Assembly (NCBI GenBank): GCA_964352225.1
Contig: CAYGRM010000150.1
Span: forward strand, 1 to 14,865
Direction of reading: 5' to 3'
From: CAJQQY01 sp964352225
Lineage (GTDB): Bacteria; Bacteroidota; Bacteroidia; Chitinophagales; Saprospiraceae
DNA length: 14,865 nucleotides
Numbering within the stretch: position 1 is the stretch's first letter; every line of letters begins with the position of its first letter. Shown here piece after piece: positions 1-7,265 of this stretch. Position numbers and translations under genes: made by a program. The notes beneath the pieces were generated by a model. It was not told the origin of the DNA and did not search any database. It was given only the letters and a program-made list of their open reading frames with translations.

Positions 1-856
1 ACGGAAACACAGAATTCGTCATCATCAAACTCTCCGAAAACGCATTCTGATTCAATCCCAAATCCTCTCCAACTGCATTAAAAAAATGCGTCATATTTTC
101 CGTAGCCATATTCCCCGTCAAATCATCCTTAGCCATAGGACATCCTCCAAACCCACGAATCGCTCCATCAAATCTCATACAACCACTTTCGTAACCAGCT
201 TCTACTTTTTCTTTCCAATTATGTGGTTGGGTATGTAAGTGAGCTCCAAACTCAATATGAGGATAAGCAGGAATCAAATTAGAAAACAAATAGCGAATCG
301 TCTGTGGATTAGAAACCCCAATCGTATCAGACAAGGAAAAAATTCTAATCCCGATTTGGTCTAATTTATCCACCCATTTTTGAACAATTTCTACATTCCA
401 CTCATCCCCATACGGATTTCCAAAACCCATCGAAATGTAAACGACCATTTCTTTTCCATGCTTAACACATAGTTCCTGAATCGATTTTACTCGATCCAAA
501 GATTCTTCAATAGTAGCATTAGTATTACGTAGTTGGAAAGTTTCTGAAATAGAGAATGGATAACCCAAATATTTTATTTCTGGATGTTGGATGGCATCAT
601 TTGCCCCTCTCCGATTTGCCACAATAGCTAATAATTTTGAGGAATCTTCAGTCAAATTTAATTGACTTAAAACCTCCGCTGTATCTTTCATTTGAGGGAT
701 AGCTTTGGGAGAAACAAAGCTCCCAAAGTCAATCGTATCGAAACCAACTTCTAATAACTTATTGATATATAGGATCTTTTTTTCCGTCGGAATCCATTCT
801 TTGATTCCTTGCATAGCATCTCGTGGGCACTCTATTAATTTAATCATATCGGGCAT
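1..856 (-). CDS. Hydroxymethylglutaryl-CoA lyase (3' end cut by window edge)
   Basis: This enzyme cleaves 3-hydroxy-3-methylglutaryl-CoA to acetyl-CoA and acetoacetate, the last step of leucine degradation, in the cytoplasm. I read 285 codons plus one base without a stop. The HMGL-like TIM barrel has the expected landmarks: CPRDAMQG near residues 10-17 (Arg-Asp pair), FGSFVSPKAIPQM, an HLH metal-binding pair at about 206 and 208, and the family signature FGGCPMAKDD with Cys at about 239, then GNMATEN. The family is usually about 285-300 residues long, so only a few C-terminal residues should be missing. The first in-frame ATG ends at 856; a second at 847 (MIKLIECPRD) aligns better with relatives as I remember them, so the true start could be three codons later. 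It is a stand-alone gene divergent from the small membrane protein at 964. The identification is firm; the start is not. Confidence 0.93.
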   Translation of the reverse strand, partial: MPDMIKLIECPRDAMQGIKEWIPTEKKILYINKLLEVGFDTIDFGSFVSPKAIPQMKDTAEVLSQLNLTEDSSKLLAIVANRRGANDAIQHPEIKYLGYPFSISETFQLRNTNATIEESLDRVKSIQELCVKHGKEMVVYISMGFGNPYGDEWNVEIVQKWVDKLDQIGIRIFSLSDTIGVSNPQTIRYLFSNLIPAYPHIEFGAHLHTQPHNWKEKVEAGYESGCMRFDGAIRGFGGCPMAKDDLTGNMATENMTHFFNAVGEDLGLNQNAFSESLMMTNSVFP

Positions 857-869
857 TTGGTTAAGATCA

Positions 870-877
870 CAAATATA
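870..877 (-). promoter_or_regulatory. Candidate -7 box (TATATTTG) for the HMG-CoA lyase gene
   Basis: On the minus strand TATATTTG matches the Bacteroidota -7 consensus TAnnTTTG and ends 13 bases before the ATG at 856, which would give a very short leader. No good -33 TTG or TTTG element lies at the usual spacing. Such octamers arise by chance in AT-rich DNA, so this rests mainly on position. Confidence 0.3.
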
Positions 878-934
878 GTTTTTTTTCCAAAATGAATTTG
901 AACAGAATTAATCTTATGATGTTGTTTATTTACT

Positions 935-942
935 TACTTTTG
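935..942 (+). promoter_or_regulatory. Candidate -7 box (TACTTTTG) for the small membrane protein gene
   Basis: TACTTTTG fits the Bacteroidota -7 consensus TAnnTTTG and ends 21 bases upstream of the ATG at 964, a normal leader length. The nearest upstream TTG (922-924) is too close to be a standard -33 element, so this is only a positional candidate. Confidence 0.3.
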
Positions 943-963
943 TGAAGTTAAAATCAATATTTT

Positions 964-1179
964 ATGAATAAAAATATCATCACCGTCATAGGCTTCGTTC
1001 TTTTTCTTGCAGGAATGTATGCACTTTCCTTAAGTCTAGTGGGAGCAAAGTTTACTCCATTATTATTTTTAGAAAAATTAGGAGGTACCGCCTCTTTCTT
1101 CATCAAAATCTTAATGGTTTTAGTAGGAGTTTTACTGATTTTTCTTTCTCGAACTACTACCGAAATACCCAACGATTAA
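964..1179 (+). CDS. Small two-helix membrane protein, unknown function
   Basis: A 71-residue protein of no family I recognise. It has two clear hydrophobic segments: about residues 5-27 (IITVIGFVLFLAGMYALSLS and onward) and about 44-62 (ASFFIKILMVLVGVLLIFLS). A short loop containing the basic and acidic residues KLGG and EKL separates them, and the tail TTTEIPND is polar. The pattern suggests a helical-hairpin inner-membrane protein. It is divergent from the HMG-CoA lyase gene and convergent with the DUF5686 gene, with no operon partner. A 72-codon antisense frame covers nearly the same bases but encodes a basic, low-complexity protein with no membrane logic, so I prefer the plus strand. Support comes from the hydrophobic pattern, a plausible promoter box and a proper intergenic position; conservation is not shown. 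Confidence 0.65.
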   Translation: MNKNIITVIGFVLFLAGMYALSLSLVGAKFTPLLFLEKLGGTASFFIKILMVLVGVLLIFLSRTTTEIPND

Positions 1180-1344
1180 TATAGTTCTTTGGAAATCCAA
1201 CTGCTAAATAAATAGGATAATTGATCCTTGAAGTTGAGCCATCTTTTTCATTTTTTCCAAAAATAATTCGACCATATTAATTCTATAATATTTTCGATTA
1301 CCAAATCGTACAAATAAGATAATATCTCCTTCGGAGGCTAAAAC

Positions 1345-3816
1345 CTAAATTTTTATCCCTAATACGACCCCAACGTTATCAAACTCCCCTTGTCGAAATG
1401 AACCAACCACATCCAATCTAAATAGTCTAAAAATTTTAATGCCGATATTATCAATGCCAAAATAAACCTCGGTATAATCCTTTTGAGACTCCGTATATAA
1501 AAAGTTAACCCCAACCGCAGTTTGCCAACCAAGCTTTCTAATCATAGGAATTTTATCCATAAAAAAACCATCAAAATGATGTTGGTAATGTGCCTCCACA
1601 AAACTCCCCGCGGTACTATTCAAATAATAAGGTAATTGTAAAAACGAGTTAGCATATACATTCGGATTTCCAATAAAAGTTTCATTCCCACCAAAGTGTT
1701 GGAAGTCCACTACTTGCATTCTTTTTTTATTAAAAAAAGTACCTGCTTTGATATTAAATTCAGAATGTCCGTGAACTCCCATCCCAATATAATCTTCTGA
1801 AATAGACAAAGTCACTTTGTCAAAACCAGAGAAATTATCATTAATTGGAATCGCTTTTTGGTAACCAATTCGGAAAGTAGGATATTTTGATCCCATGATA
1901 TATTTTCGATCAGGATAGGTTAAATACTTTTGAGCAAACCGAATCCGGACACTCGCATCGATATAAAATATAGAATGTTCGTCAAATGTAAAGTCCTCTA
2001 ATTCAGCGACTTGTGGTTCATTTATTTCATATAGATCATCTTTCTTTTCCCAACTATATTGAGTATTGACTTCTAAAGGAGAACGTTGAGCGTACTCTGA
2101 TGATATTTGAATGCGCAATCCATTTCGAATTTCTCTACCAAAATTAAAATAGACAAAATCTCGATTGTACAACTTCATCAGGTTCTTCTTGTCCCACAAA
2201 TTATACATCGCTGAAAGCAATGGCCCAATCGGATTATCGCTATTAAACTGCATCACTTCTCTCCCACCCGACAAGTATAATCGAGAAAAATTAGTGGCAT
2301 TGAATTGTCTAAAAAAAGTGAATCGAGCTCTTAATTTTTCATCTGCAAATCCATATTGAATTTTTGGATTGATAAAATAATAACTCAAATTTCGCTCTTC
2401 AAAAGCTTTTCGATAATTAAAATCCAAAGAAATAATTCCGCCTTGAACAGGGTTAAATTGAAAAGTAGAAACGGGGGCTCGAATACTAAATGATTTTCGT
2501 TTCCAAGAATTCCGATAAGAATATCCAAACAAAATATTGGTGAGTTTGAACTTATTATTTTTTTGATCTATCGAGTCTTTGTATTCTTTCGAATCCCAAA
2601 TTTCAGCCAAACTATCTTTTTTAACATAGTCAGAGCTTTCCTCCTCAGTCAATGGAATGGGACGTGACGTTTTCCAATATTCCAAAGTCTTTTCGTTCGC
2701 CCCTTTTTCAAAAACTAAAACTTCATTATCAAAAAATTTATCTTCATAACTTGGATTGATATTGTAGTTTTTAAAAATGCCCGTAAAATCTCCTTTTAAT
2801 TTAAATCCAAAATATCCCCCTGTGAAAGAGATTGTTTGAGAAAACATTCTCCACACATCTGGTTCAGCAACTGGAACATGAAGTTGCTTTAGCCACATCG
2901 TATCAACTGCAGCCTGTTTCATTGATTTAGCGGTGAGAAAAAGTTCGGTAGATTGGATGACCCAAAGTTTATCTACGATATAAATTATACCACCATAAGT
3001 TGGATCTTCTTTTCGCTTGGGAAGGACTTCAATCTTATTGACTAGTAAGCCTTGATCATCATAAAAAGTACCTAATAATTTATAGCGATAATAATTCATA
3101 GCATTATTCGCAATGGGTGAAACAACTTCCCGATTGGAAAAATAAAGCGCAGAATTTTTATATAAATTAAAATCCATTTCCGATGCTCGATTAAAACTAA
3201 AACCGTTGTCATCACCACTCACTTTTGAGGAGGTCATTATTTCTTTGTATTGATCGGGTTGTTTGAAATTTAAGATAGCTTCAGATTCCGACAAATAAAC
3301 AATGCCTTGTCGATTGGAATCTAATTGACCTCCAAGATCTCCTACGTCTTGCCCAAGAATTTTTTGAGGAGCATCCAGTAACTTAATCCCACCTTTGATA
3401 TAAACATTACATTGATATTGTTGCACTTGCTCTTTATAATATTTTCGCTTTCGTTGCGCTTGTCGAATGATCGCATAAGCAGGATCTTCCGCATCAGCAG
3501 CAACAACAATTTCATTCAAACCAAAAGACTCCGCCTCCAAAACAACATCTAACCTAACTACTTGATTATCAACGACTAATGTTTCTACTTTTTGCTTAAA
3601 TCCTACGAATTGAAAGACTAGTTGATACGTTCCTTTTGCTAATTCGAACTCATAATTTCCTTCAATATTTGAGGTCGTACCATTGGTCGTGCCTTGCACA
3701 TAAATACTGGCAAACGGTAAAGGTTCTCCATTCGAATCAGTCACTTTACCAGCAACTTGAGCAGATGTATATATAATGTTGGAAAAAACAAAGAAGAGGA
3801 GGTACAGGTATTTCAT
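1345..3816 (-). CDS. DUF5686 family outer-membrane protein with carboxypeptidase-regulatory-like domain
   Basis: An 823-residue envelope protein typical of Bacteroidota. Residues 1-19 form a signal peptide (MKYLYLLFFVFSNIIYTSA, then QVAGKV). Residues about 20-105 are a CarboxypepD_reg-like beta-sandwich (GKVTDSNGEPLPFASIYVQG, TTSNIEGNYEFELAKGTYQL, FQFVGF), the module that precedes many TonB-dependent receptors. The rest matches the DUF5686 pattern: an AYAIIRQAQRKRKYY segment near 113-127, then a long beta-rich region of alternating aromatic and polar strands that looks like an outer-membrane barrel. There is no TonB plug domain, so it is not a SusC-type transporter. Substrate and role are unknown. 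The protein ends in GVVLGIKI rather than the classical terminal aromatic residue. It is transcribed in the same direction as the gene at 4048 but 231 bases away with a palindrome between, so co-transcription is doubtful. Confidence 0.87.
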   Translation of the reverse strand: MKYLYLLFFVFSNIIYTSAQVAGKVTDSNGEPLPFASIYVQGTTNGTTSNIEGNYEFELAKGTYQLVFQFVGFKQKVETLVVDNQVVRLDVVLEAESFGLNEIVVAADAEDPAYAIIRQAQRKRKYYKEQVQQYQCNVYIKGGIKLLDAPQKILGQDVGDLGGQLDSNRQGIVYLSESEAILNFKQPDQYKEIMTSSKVSGDDNGFSFNRASEMDFNLYKNSALYFSNREVVSPIANNAMNYYRYKLLGTFYDDQGLLVNKIEVLPKRKEDPTYGGIIYIVDKLWVIQSTELFLTAKSMKQAAVDTMWLKQLHVPVAEPDVWRMFSQTISFTGGYFGFKLKGDFTGIFKNYNINPSYEDKFFDNEVLVFEKGANEKTLEYWKTSRPIPLTEEESSDYVKKDSLAEIWDSKEYKDSIDQKNNKFKLTNILFGYSYRNSWKRKSFSIRAPVSTFQFNPVQGGIISLDFNYRKAFEERNLSYYFINPKIQYGFADEKLRARFTFFRQFNATNFSRLYLSGGREVMQFNSDNPIGPLLSAMYNLWDKKNLMKLYNRDFVYFNFGREIRNGLRIQISSEYAQRSPLEVNTQYSWEKKDDLYEINEPQVAELEDFTFDEHSIFYIDASVRIRFAQKYLTYPDRKYIMGSKYPTFRIGYQKAIPINDNFSGFDKVTLSISEDYIGMGVHGHSEFNIKAGTFFNKKRMQVVDFQHFGGNETFIGNPNVYANSFLQLPYYLNSTAGSFVEAHYQHHFDGFFMDKIPMIRKLGWQTAVGVNFLYTESQKDYTEVYFGIDNIGIKIFRLFRLDVVGSFRQGEFDNVGVVLGIKI

Positions 3817-3942
3817 TCTAAAAGTTTAATGAGTTTTCGAGTAGAAAAACGAACTTATGAAATCAAAGGTTGGAAACAAAAGATAAGATCCGTTTTCATA
3901 AATGTTTAACGGATTTGTTGGTTAGAAGTTATTAAAGTGTGA

Positions 3943-4048
3943 ATTTTTTTTGCCGCAGATTAGGCTGATTTTTTATAATTCTCCTGTTCTTCCTTAACAA
4001 CTGTTCTCGTCAATCTTTATAATCAGCGCCTTCTACGGCAAAAAAAAT
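3943..4048. repeat. Imperfect intergenic inverted repeat (GCCGCAG... / ...CTACGGC)
   Basis: The left arm 3951-3970 (TGCCGCAGATTAGGCTGATT) and right arm 4021-4040 (AATCAGCGCCTTCTACGGCA) pair at 15 of 20 positions, around a 50-base spacer. Outside them, eight T (3944-3951) face eight A (4040-4047), and one more pair reaches the last base of the stop codon of the 4048 gene. Read on either strand the T tract comes first and the A tract last, the reverse of an intrinsic terminator. I take it as a dispersed extragenic palindrome; its wording resembles repeats I associate with Bacteroidota, which I cannot verify here. Confidence 0.6.
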
Positions 4049-5610
4049 CAAATATCTTCCGTTGGCTTTTCCCGCTCCAAAAATTTCTCATGAATAATAT
4101 CTTGAATCGGGCGATTCTCAATTTTACTATCCAACCAAGAGACAATATCTAAATATAAAAATGGTCTTTTCTCGAAAGGTGCTTCCCTTAATTTCAAAAA
4201 GTTATCTCGCAATTCGATAAACTCATTTTTCAAATTCTCCTTTTTGATGCGTGGAATTTTTCTAATAAATTTTAAAATCTCTTTTTGCACCATTTCCAAA
4301 TCTTTCATCTTCGTCAAAAATCGATAAACTGATTTCACTTGATACTCTACTAGCATATCGTTTCCTAAATTAAAATGTGCGATCAAGCAAAGTATCCTCG
4401 CAAAACATTGGATGTCTTCACGAAAATCAGGACTTTTTTGGTTGATGATTTCATTCAAATAATCAATCGACTTTTCATCATCACCACTCCCAAAATACAT
4501 ACAAGCGATTTTGTAATTAAAAACCATTATTCGATGATCATCCCAATTATACTCATTGGAAGTTAATTTTTCTTTCAACCTCGGCACCCACTTCAACCCT
4601 TCGGTAAAAGTACCTTCCAAATAGTGCAAATTGATTCGATTGAGATAAAGATAAATATGTAAAAGACTATCAACATTATCAGATTTTTTTTGATAGTACT
4701 TTTCTCCAAGCTCTTCTAATACTTTTAGCCCTTTGGAAAATTTTCTATGATGCTGAGCCAAGTAAAGCGCATTCAAAGAGTTATGCATTGCCTTCAGATA
4801 AAGTGGCAATTCCATCTCGATCATTTTTGGACGAGCATTAAAAAGTGCTACCCACTTTTGGGCATATTTATAGTAATTTAAAAAGTCTTGAGTCATGAAA
4901 AAATACCAACCATAGGCTTGATACAAATACATTTTTTCAAAAAAACTTAAATCTTCGACGTCAAAATCTGGTAAGTTAGAATAGAAAAATTCTTTAACAA
5001 ATAAGTATTCCTCCTCGCTCCGAACATATCCAACTTTCAGATACAATCCATATAATTTAACTCCCAAATTGGACAAATCATTTTTTTGAACTGCCCTTCG
5101 ACTTACTTTGGCAGACTCAATCGTCAATTCCTCCGCTCGGGTATCAATACCTCGGGTAATGTGCTGCGACTCAATATGTTTCTCAAACTCTAAAATAGAT
5201 AATCGTAAGGCATCTAATTTTGAAACTTTAGCTAGTGATTTCGCTTTATCAAGTATCTCTAAGCTTTGTCGATAAAGTCCTTTGTTGTACAAAATCCGAG
5301 CATAGTCAAATCGCTCTCGAATTTCGATATCTGGATTGCTCGATCGATGTTGCAAGCGAAGAGCGACCAGTAATTGTTTGTAAAGGTGGGCCTTCAAATT
5401 GGAGATTTGTCGCTTCTTGATTCCTGGATTTTTTTTCAAAATTAAGTCTTCATCGTACTTTTTTTGTTTATCCAAAAAATCAAATAATTGCAAAAACAAC
5501 ACCTCTGAATTGGCTTGATTCCGATTTACCCAGAGTCTGAATTGTCTTTTTTCAGTCTTAGTAAGTGATTTAATCAACTGAATTAAATAATCAGTTTGTT
5601 GCTTTGGCAT
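4048..5610 (-). CDS. Helical-repeat (TPR-like) cytoplasmic protein, unknown function
   Basis: A 520-residue protein with no signal peptide or membrane segment. It is rich in Leu, Lys, Glu, Tyr and aromatic residues and reads as alpha-helical throughout. The N-terminus (residues 1-90, with SLTKTEKRQFRLWVNR near 15-30 and LKAHLYKQLLVALRL near 72-86) looks like a conserved helical head. From about 100 onward there are TPR-like helix pairs, such as ARILYNKGLYRQSLEILDKA near 104-123, with further repeats toward the C-terminus (YFGSGDDEKSIDYLNEII). Such solenoids usually bind proteins, but no partner is indicated. I believe similar proteins occur as unnamed conserved hypotheticals in Bacteroidota. 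The gene diverges from leuA across a shared 235-base promoter region, which permits but does not show a regulatory link to leucine synthesis. Its stop codon touches the intergenic palindrome. Confidence 0.8.
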   Translation of the reverse strand: MPKQQTDYLIQLIKSLTKTEKRQFRLWVNRNQANSEVLFLQLFDFLDKQKKYDEDLILKKNPGIKKRQISNLKAHLYKQLLVALRLQHRSSNPDIEIRERFDYARILYNKGLYRQSLEILDKAKSLAKVSKLDALRLSILEFEKHIESQHITRGIDTRAEELTIESAKVSRRAVQKNDLSNLGVKLYGLYLKVGYVRSEEEYLFVKEFFYSNLPDFDVEDLSFFEKMYLYQAYGWYFFMTQDFLNYYKYAQKWVALFNARPKMIEMELPLYLKAMHNSLNALYLAQHHRKFSKGLKVLEELGEKYYQKKSDNVDSLLHIYLYLNRINLHYLEGTFTEGLKWVPRLKEKLTSNEYNWDDHRIMVFNYKIACMYFGSGDDEKSIDYLNEIINQKSPDFREDIQCFARILCLIAHFNLGNDMLVEYQVKSVYRFLTKMKDLEMVQKEILKFIRKIPRIKKENLKNEFIELRDNFLKLREAPFEKRPFLYLDIVSWLDSKIENRPIQDIIHEKFLEREKPTEDI

Positions 5611-5722
5611 TGTAATTAATCATTTTACAACTCATTGAAAACCAATAAGTTACAACTGTTTTTTAAAAAATACTAACTGTAACAACTACCTTTTTAAATA
5701 GTGTAAATAGATGTTATAAGAA

Positions 5723-5730
5723 TATCTTTG
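5723..5730 (+). promoter_or_regulatory. Candidate leuA -7 promoter box (TATCTTTG)
   Basis: TATCTTTG fits TAnnTTTG on the plus strand, 115 bases before the leuA ATG. Transcription would start near 5735, leaving a leader of about 110 bases. That leader contains no ATG, so no leucine-rich attenuator peptide is encoded, and I see no T-box-like structure. No clear -33 element is visible. Confidence 0.35.
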
Positions 5731-5738
5731 AGAAGATA

Positions 5739-5746
5739 CAAACATA
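5739..5746 (-). promoter_or_regulatory. Candidate -7 box (TATGTTTG) for the TPR-like gene
   Basis: On the minus strand TATGTTTG fits TAnnTTTG, 128 bases upstream of the ATG at 5610. Its predicted start point (about 5733) falls next to that of the plus-strand box at 5723-5730, so the two promoter cores would overlap. No clear -33 element is visible. Confidence 0.3.
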
Positions 5747-5753
5747 CATTTTT

Positions 5754-5768
5754 TCTGATTAAATCAGA
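5754..5768. promoter_or_regulatory. Hyphenated palindrome TCTGATT-A-AATCAGA in the divergent promoter region
   Basis: Seven-base perfect arms around one central A, just to the right of the two candidate -7 boxes and inside the predicted leuA leader. Its size and place suit an operator for a dimeric repressor, but no regulator gene lies beside it and AT-rich DNA yields such palindromes by chance. Confidence 0.25.
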
Positions 5769-5845
5769 TTTATCTCAATTAATTTTCACTTAAAATTTAA
5801 AACTCCAATAATTTATTTTTTAAGACCGAAATAAAAACAAAATTT

Positions 5846-7018
5846 ATGACTTCTGATCAAATTTATATTTTCGACACGACCCTTCGAGACGGCGAGCAAG
5901 TTCCAGGCTGCAAATTAGATACTGAGCAAAAAGTTGTGATTGCACTAGAATTAGAAAAGCTCAATGTTGATGTGATTGAAGCAGGATTTCCCGTTTCCAG
6001 TCCCGGAGATTTCAAGTCAGTCAATGAAATTTGTAAGGCAGTCAAAACTCCGATCATCTGTGGTTTATCGAGAGCAGTTGAGAATGATATCAAAGTTGCT
6101 GCAGAAGCATTAAAAAATGCTGCCAGACCTCGAATTCATACCGGGATTGGAACATCAGATTTACACATTTTTGCTAAATTAAATTCTACTCGTGAAAAAA
6201 TAATTGAGCGAGCAATTGGGGCAGTCAAATATGCGAAATCATTTGTCGAAGATGTGGAATTTTATGCAGAGGATGCTGGTCGAACTGATAATGAATATTT
6301 AGCAAAAGTAATCGAAGCTGCCATTGGAGCCGGAGCAACAGTCGTAAATATCCCCGACACAACTGGGTATTGCATGCCCGCTGAATATGGCGAAAAAATA
6401 AAATTCCTTAAAGAAAATGTAAAAAATATTCACAAAGCCATCATCGCTACTCATTGCCATAATGATTTGGGATTAGCTACCGCAAATTCAATTGCAGGAA
6501 TTCAAAATGGTGCTCGACAAATAGAATGTACTATCAACGGAATCGGCGAACGAGCCGGAAATACATCACTTGAAGAAGTAGTAATGATCATGCGTCAGCA
6601 TAGTTACATGAATCTTCATAGCAATATAAATACGAAATTATTATACCCCATGAGTCAGCTTGTTTCTGAAAAAATGGGAATCAACGTTCAACCCAATAAA
6701 GCGATAGTTGGAGCAAATGCATTTGCCCATTCTTCAGGAATTCATCAAGATGGAGTAATCAAGAAACGAGAAGTTTATGAAATTATGGATCCCAAAGATG
6801 TGGGTGTAGAACAATCATTAATTGTATTGACCGCAAGAAGTGGACGAGCGGCACTAGCTTATCGAGCGAAACAAATCGGTTTTAATGTTACCAAAAAAGA
6901 GTTGGATGTTTTGTACAAAAAATTTCTAACGCTTGCCGATAAAATGAAAGAAGTAGGAGAAGATGAATTATATCAATTATGCGTAACTAATTTAGCAAGG
7001 GTTCCTTCTTCTCACTAA
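5846..7018 (+). CDS. leuA: 2-isopropylmalate synthase, short form lacking the C-terminal regulatory domain
   Basis: LeuA condenses 2-oxoisovalerate with acetyl-CoA to 2-isopropylmalate, the committed step of leucine synthesis. The catalytic TIM barrel starts at once: FDTTLRDGEQ (9-18), EAGFPVSSPGDF (45-56), EDAGRT (142-147), the metal-binding THCHND (202-207), NGIGERAGN (231-239) and AHSSGIHQDG (294-303). Residues 304-390 resemble the linker subdomains of E. coli LeuA and stop near where the C-terminal leucine-binding domain begins. The 390 residues compare with about 520 in the full-length enzyme. The normal stop, with no frameshift remnant downstream, shows this is a natural short form rather than a truncation. 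The neighbouring leuCDB genes favour isopropylmalate synthase over citramalate or homocitrate synthase. There is no Shine-Dalgarno; the start is the first ATG before the conserved barrel. Confidence 0.93.
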   Translation: MTSDQIYIFDTTLRDGEQVPGCKLDTEQKVVIALELEKLNVDVIEAGFPVSSPGDFKSVNEICKAVKTPIICGLSRAVENDIKVAAEALKNAARPRIHTGIGTSDLHIFAKLNSTREKIIERAIGAVKYAKSFVEDVEFYAEDAGRTDNEYLAKVIEAAIGAGATVVNIPDTTGYCMPAEYGEKIKFLKENVKNIHKAIIATHCHNDLGLATANSIAGIQNGARQIECTINGIGERAGNTSLEEVVMIMRQHSYMNLHSNINTKLLYPMSQLVSEKMGINVQPNKAIVGANAFAHSSGIHQDGVIKKREVYEIMDPKDVGVEQSLIVLTARSGRAALAYRAKQIGFNVTKKELDVLYKKFLTLADKMKEVGEDELYQLCVTNLARVPSSH

Positions 7019-7054
7019 ATATCAACTTAGACTTAAGAATGTACGTTCAATAAT

Positions 7055-7062
7055 TATATTTG
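7055..7062 (+). promoter_or_regulatory. Promoter-like box TATATTTG just before the leuA terminator
   Basis: A TAnnTTTG match lies only eight bases upstream of the leuA terminator hairpin. If used, transcription would begin around 7067 and meet the hairpin at once, giving either a tiny RNA or a terminator-gated leuCDB transcript. No -33 element is clear and chance is a real alternative. Confidence 0.2.
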
Positions 7063-7070
7063 GTTAGGTT

Positions 7071-7101
7071 GTCGGGCTCATGAAAGCCCGACTTTTTTTT
7101 T
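7071..7101 (+). terminator. Intrinsic terminator after leuA
   Basis: A perfect eight-base GC-rich stem, GTCGGGCT with AGCCCGAC, around the six-base loop CATGAA is followed directly by nine T. It is a textbook factor-independent terminator 52 bases after the leuA stop. It should end most leuA transcripts before leuC. Confidence 0.88.
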
Positions 7102-7128
7102 GAAAAAACCTTTTGCAATGGGAATAAC

Positions 7129-7244
7129 GAATATCGAACAAGGAACAAGGATTTGAGAATTTTGACGATACTTCTCATAGTAAATACAAAGCTAACATCG
7201 TCAAACTTCTCAAACCCTTGTTCCTTGTTCTTAAATCGATATTC
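7129..7244. repeat. Long inverted repeat with GAACAAGGAACAAGG arms in the leuC leader
   Basis: The left arm 7136-7169 and right arm 7197-7230 are complementary at 32 of 34 positions around a 27-base loop (7170-7196). After a seven-base insertion on the right side, a further seven or eight bases pair (GAATATCG at 7129-7136 with CGATATTC at 7237-7244). Each arm holds a tandem AACAAGG AACAAGG. The element ends 21 bases before the leuC ATG. No transposase, target duplication or T tract is visible, so I call it a repeat element of unknown class, possibly MITE-like or extragenic-palindrome-like. As RNA it would form a very stable hairpin in the leuC 5' leader. Confidence 0.85.
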
Positions 7245-7265
7245 AAAAAGTCATAACTTCATAAT

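Noticed and set aside
954..1172. 72-codon minus-strand frame over the small membrane protein gene
   Set aside because: It is the antisense of the 964-1179 gene; its product is basic and without pattern, whereas the plus-strand product has two clean membrane helices.
1295..1340. Small hairpins CGATT-ACCA-AATCG (1295-1308) and CTCC-TTC-GGAG (about 1327-1338) as terminators between the convergent genes
   Set aside because: The stems are only four to five pairs and neither is followed by a convincing T tract on either strand.
5735..5845. leuA leader as a leucine attenuator or T-box
   Set aside because: There is no ATG in the leader, no leucine codon run, no terminator hairpin with a T tract and no T-box-like motif.
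7118..7156. Twelve-codon frame MGITNIEQGTRI before leuC as a leader peptide
   Set aside because: It has no leucine codons, lies partly within the repeat arm and has no alternative terminator pairing that would suit attenuation.
7129..7244. Insertion sequence or transposon ends
   Set aside because: There is no transposase frame, no flanking target duplication and only 27 bases between the arms; it is a hairpin repeat, not a complete element.
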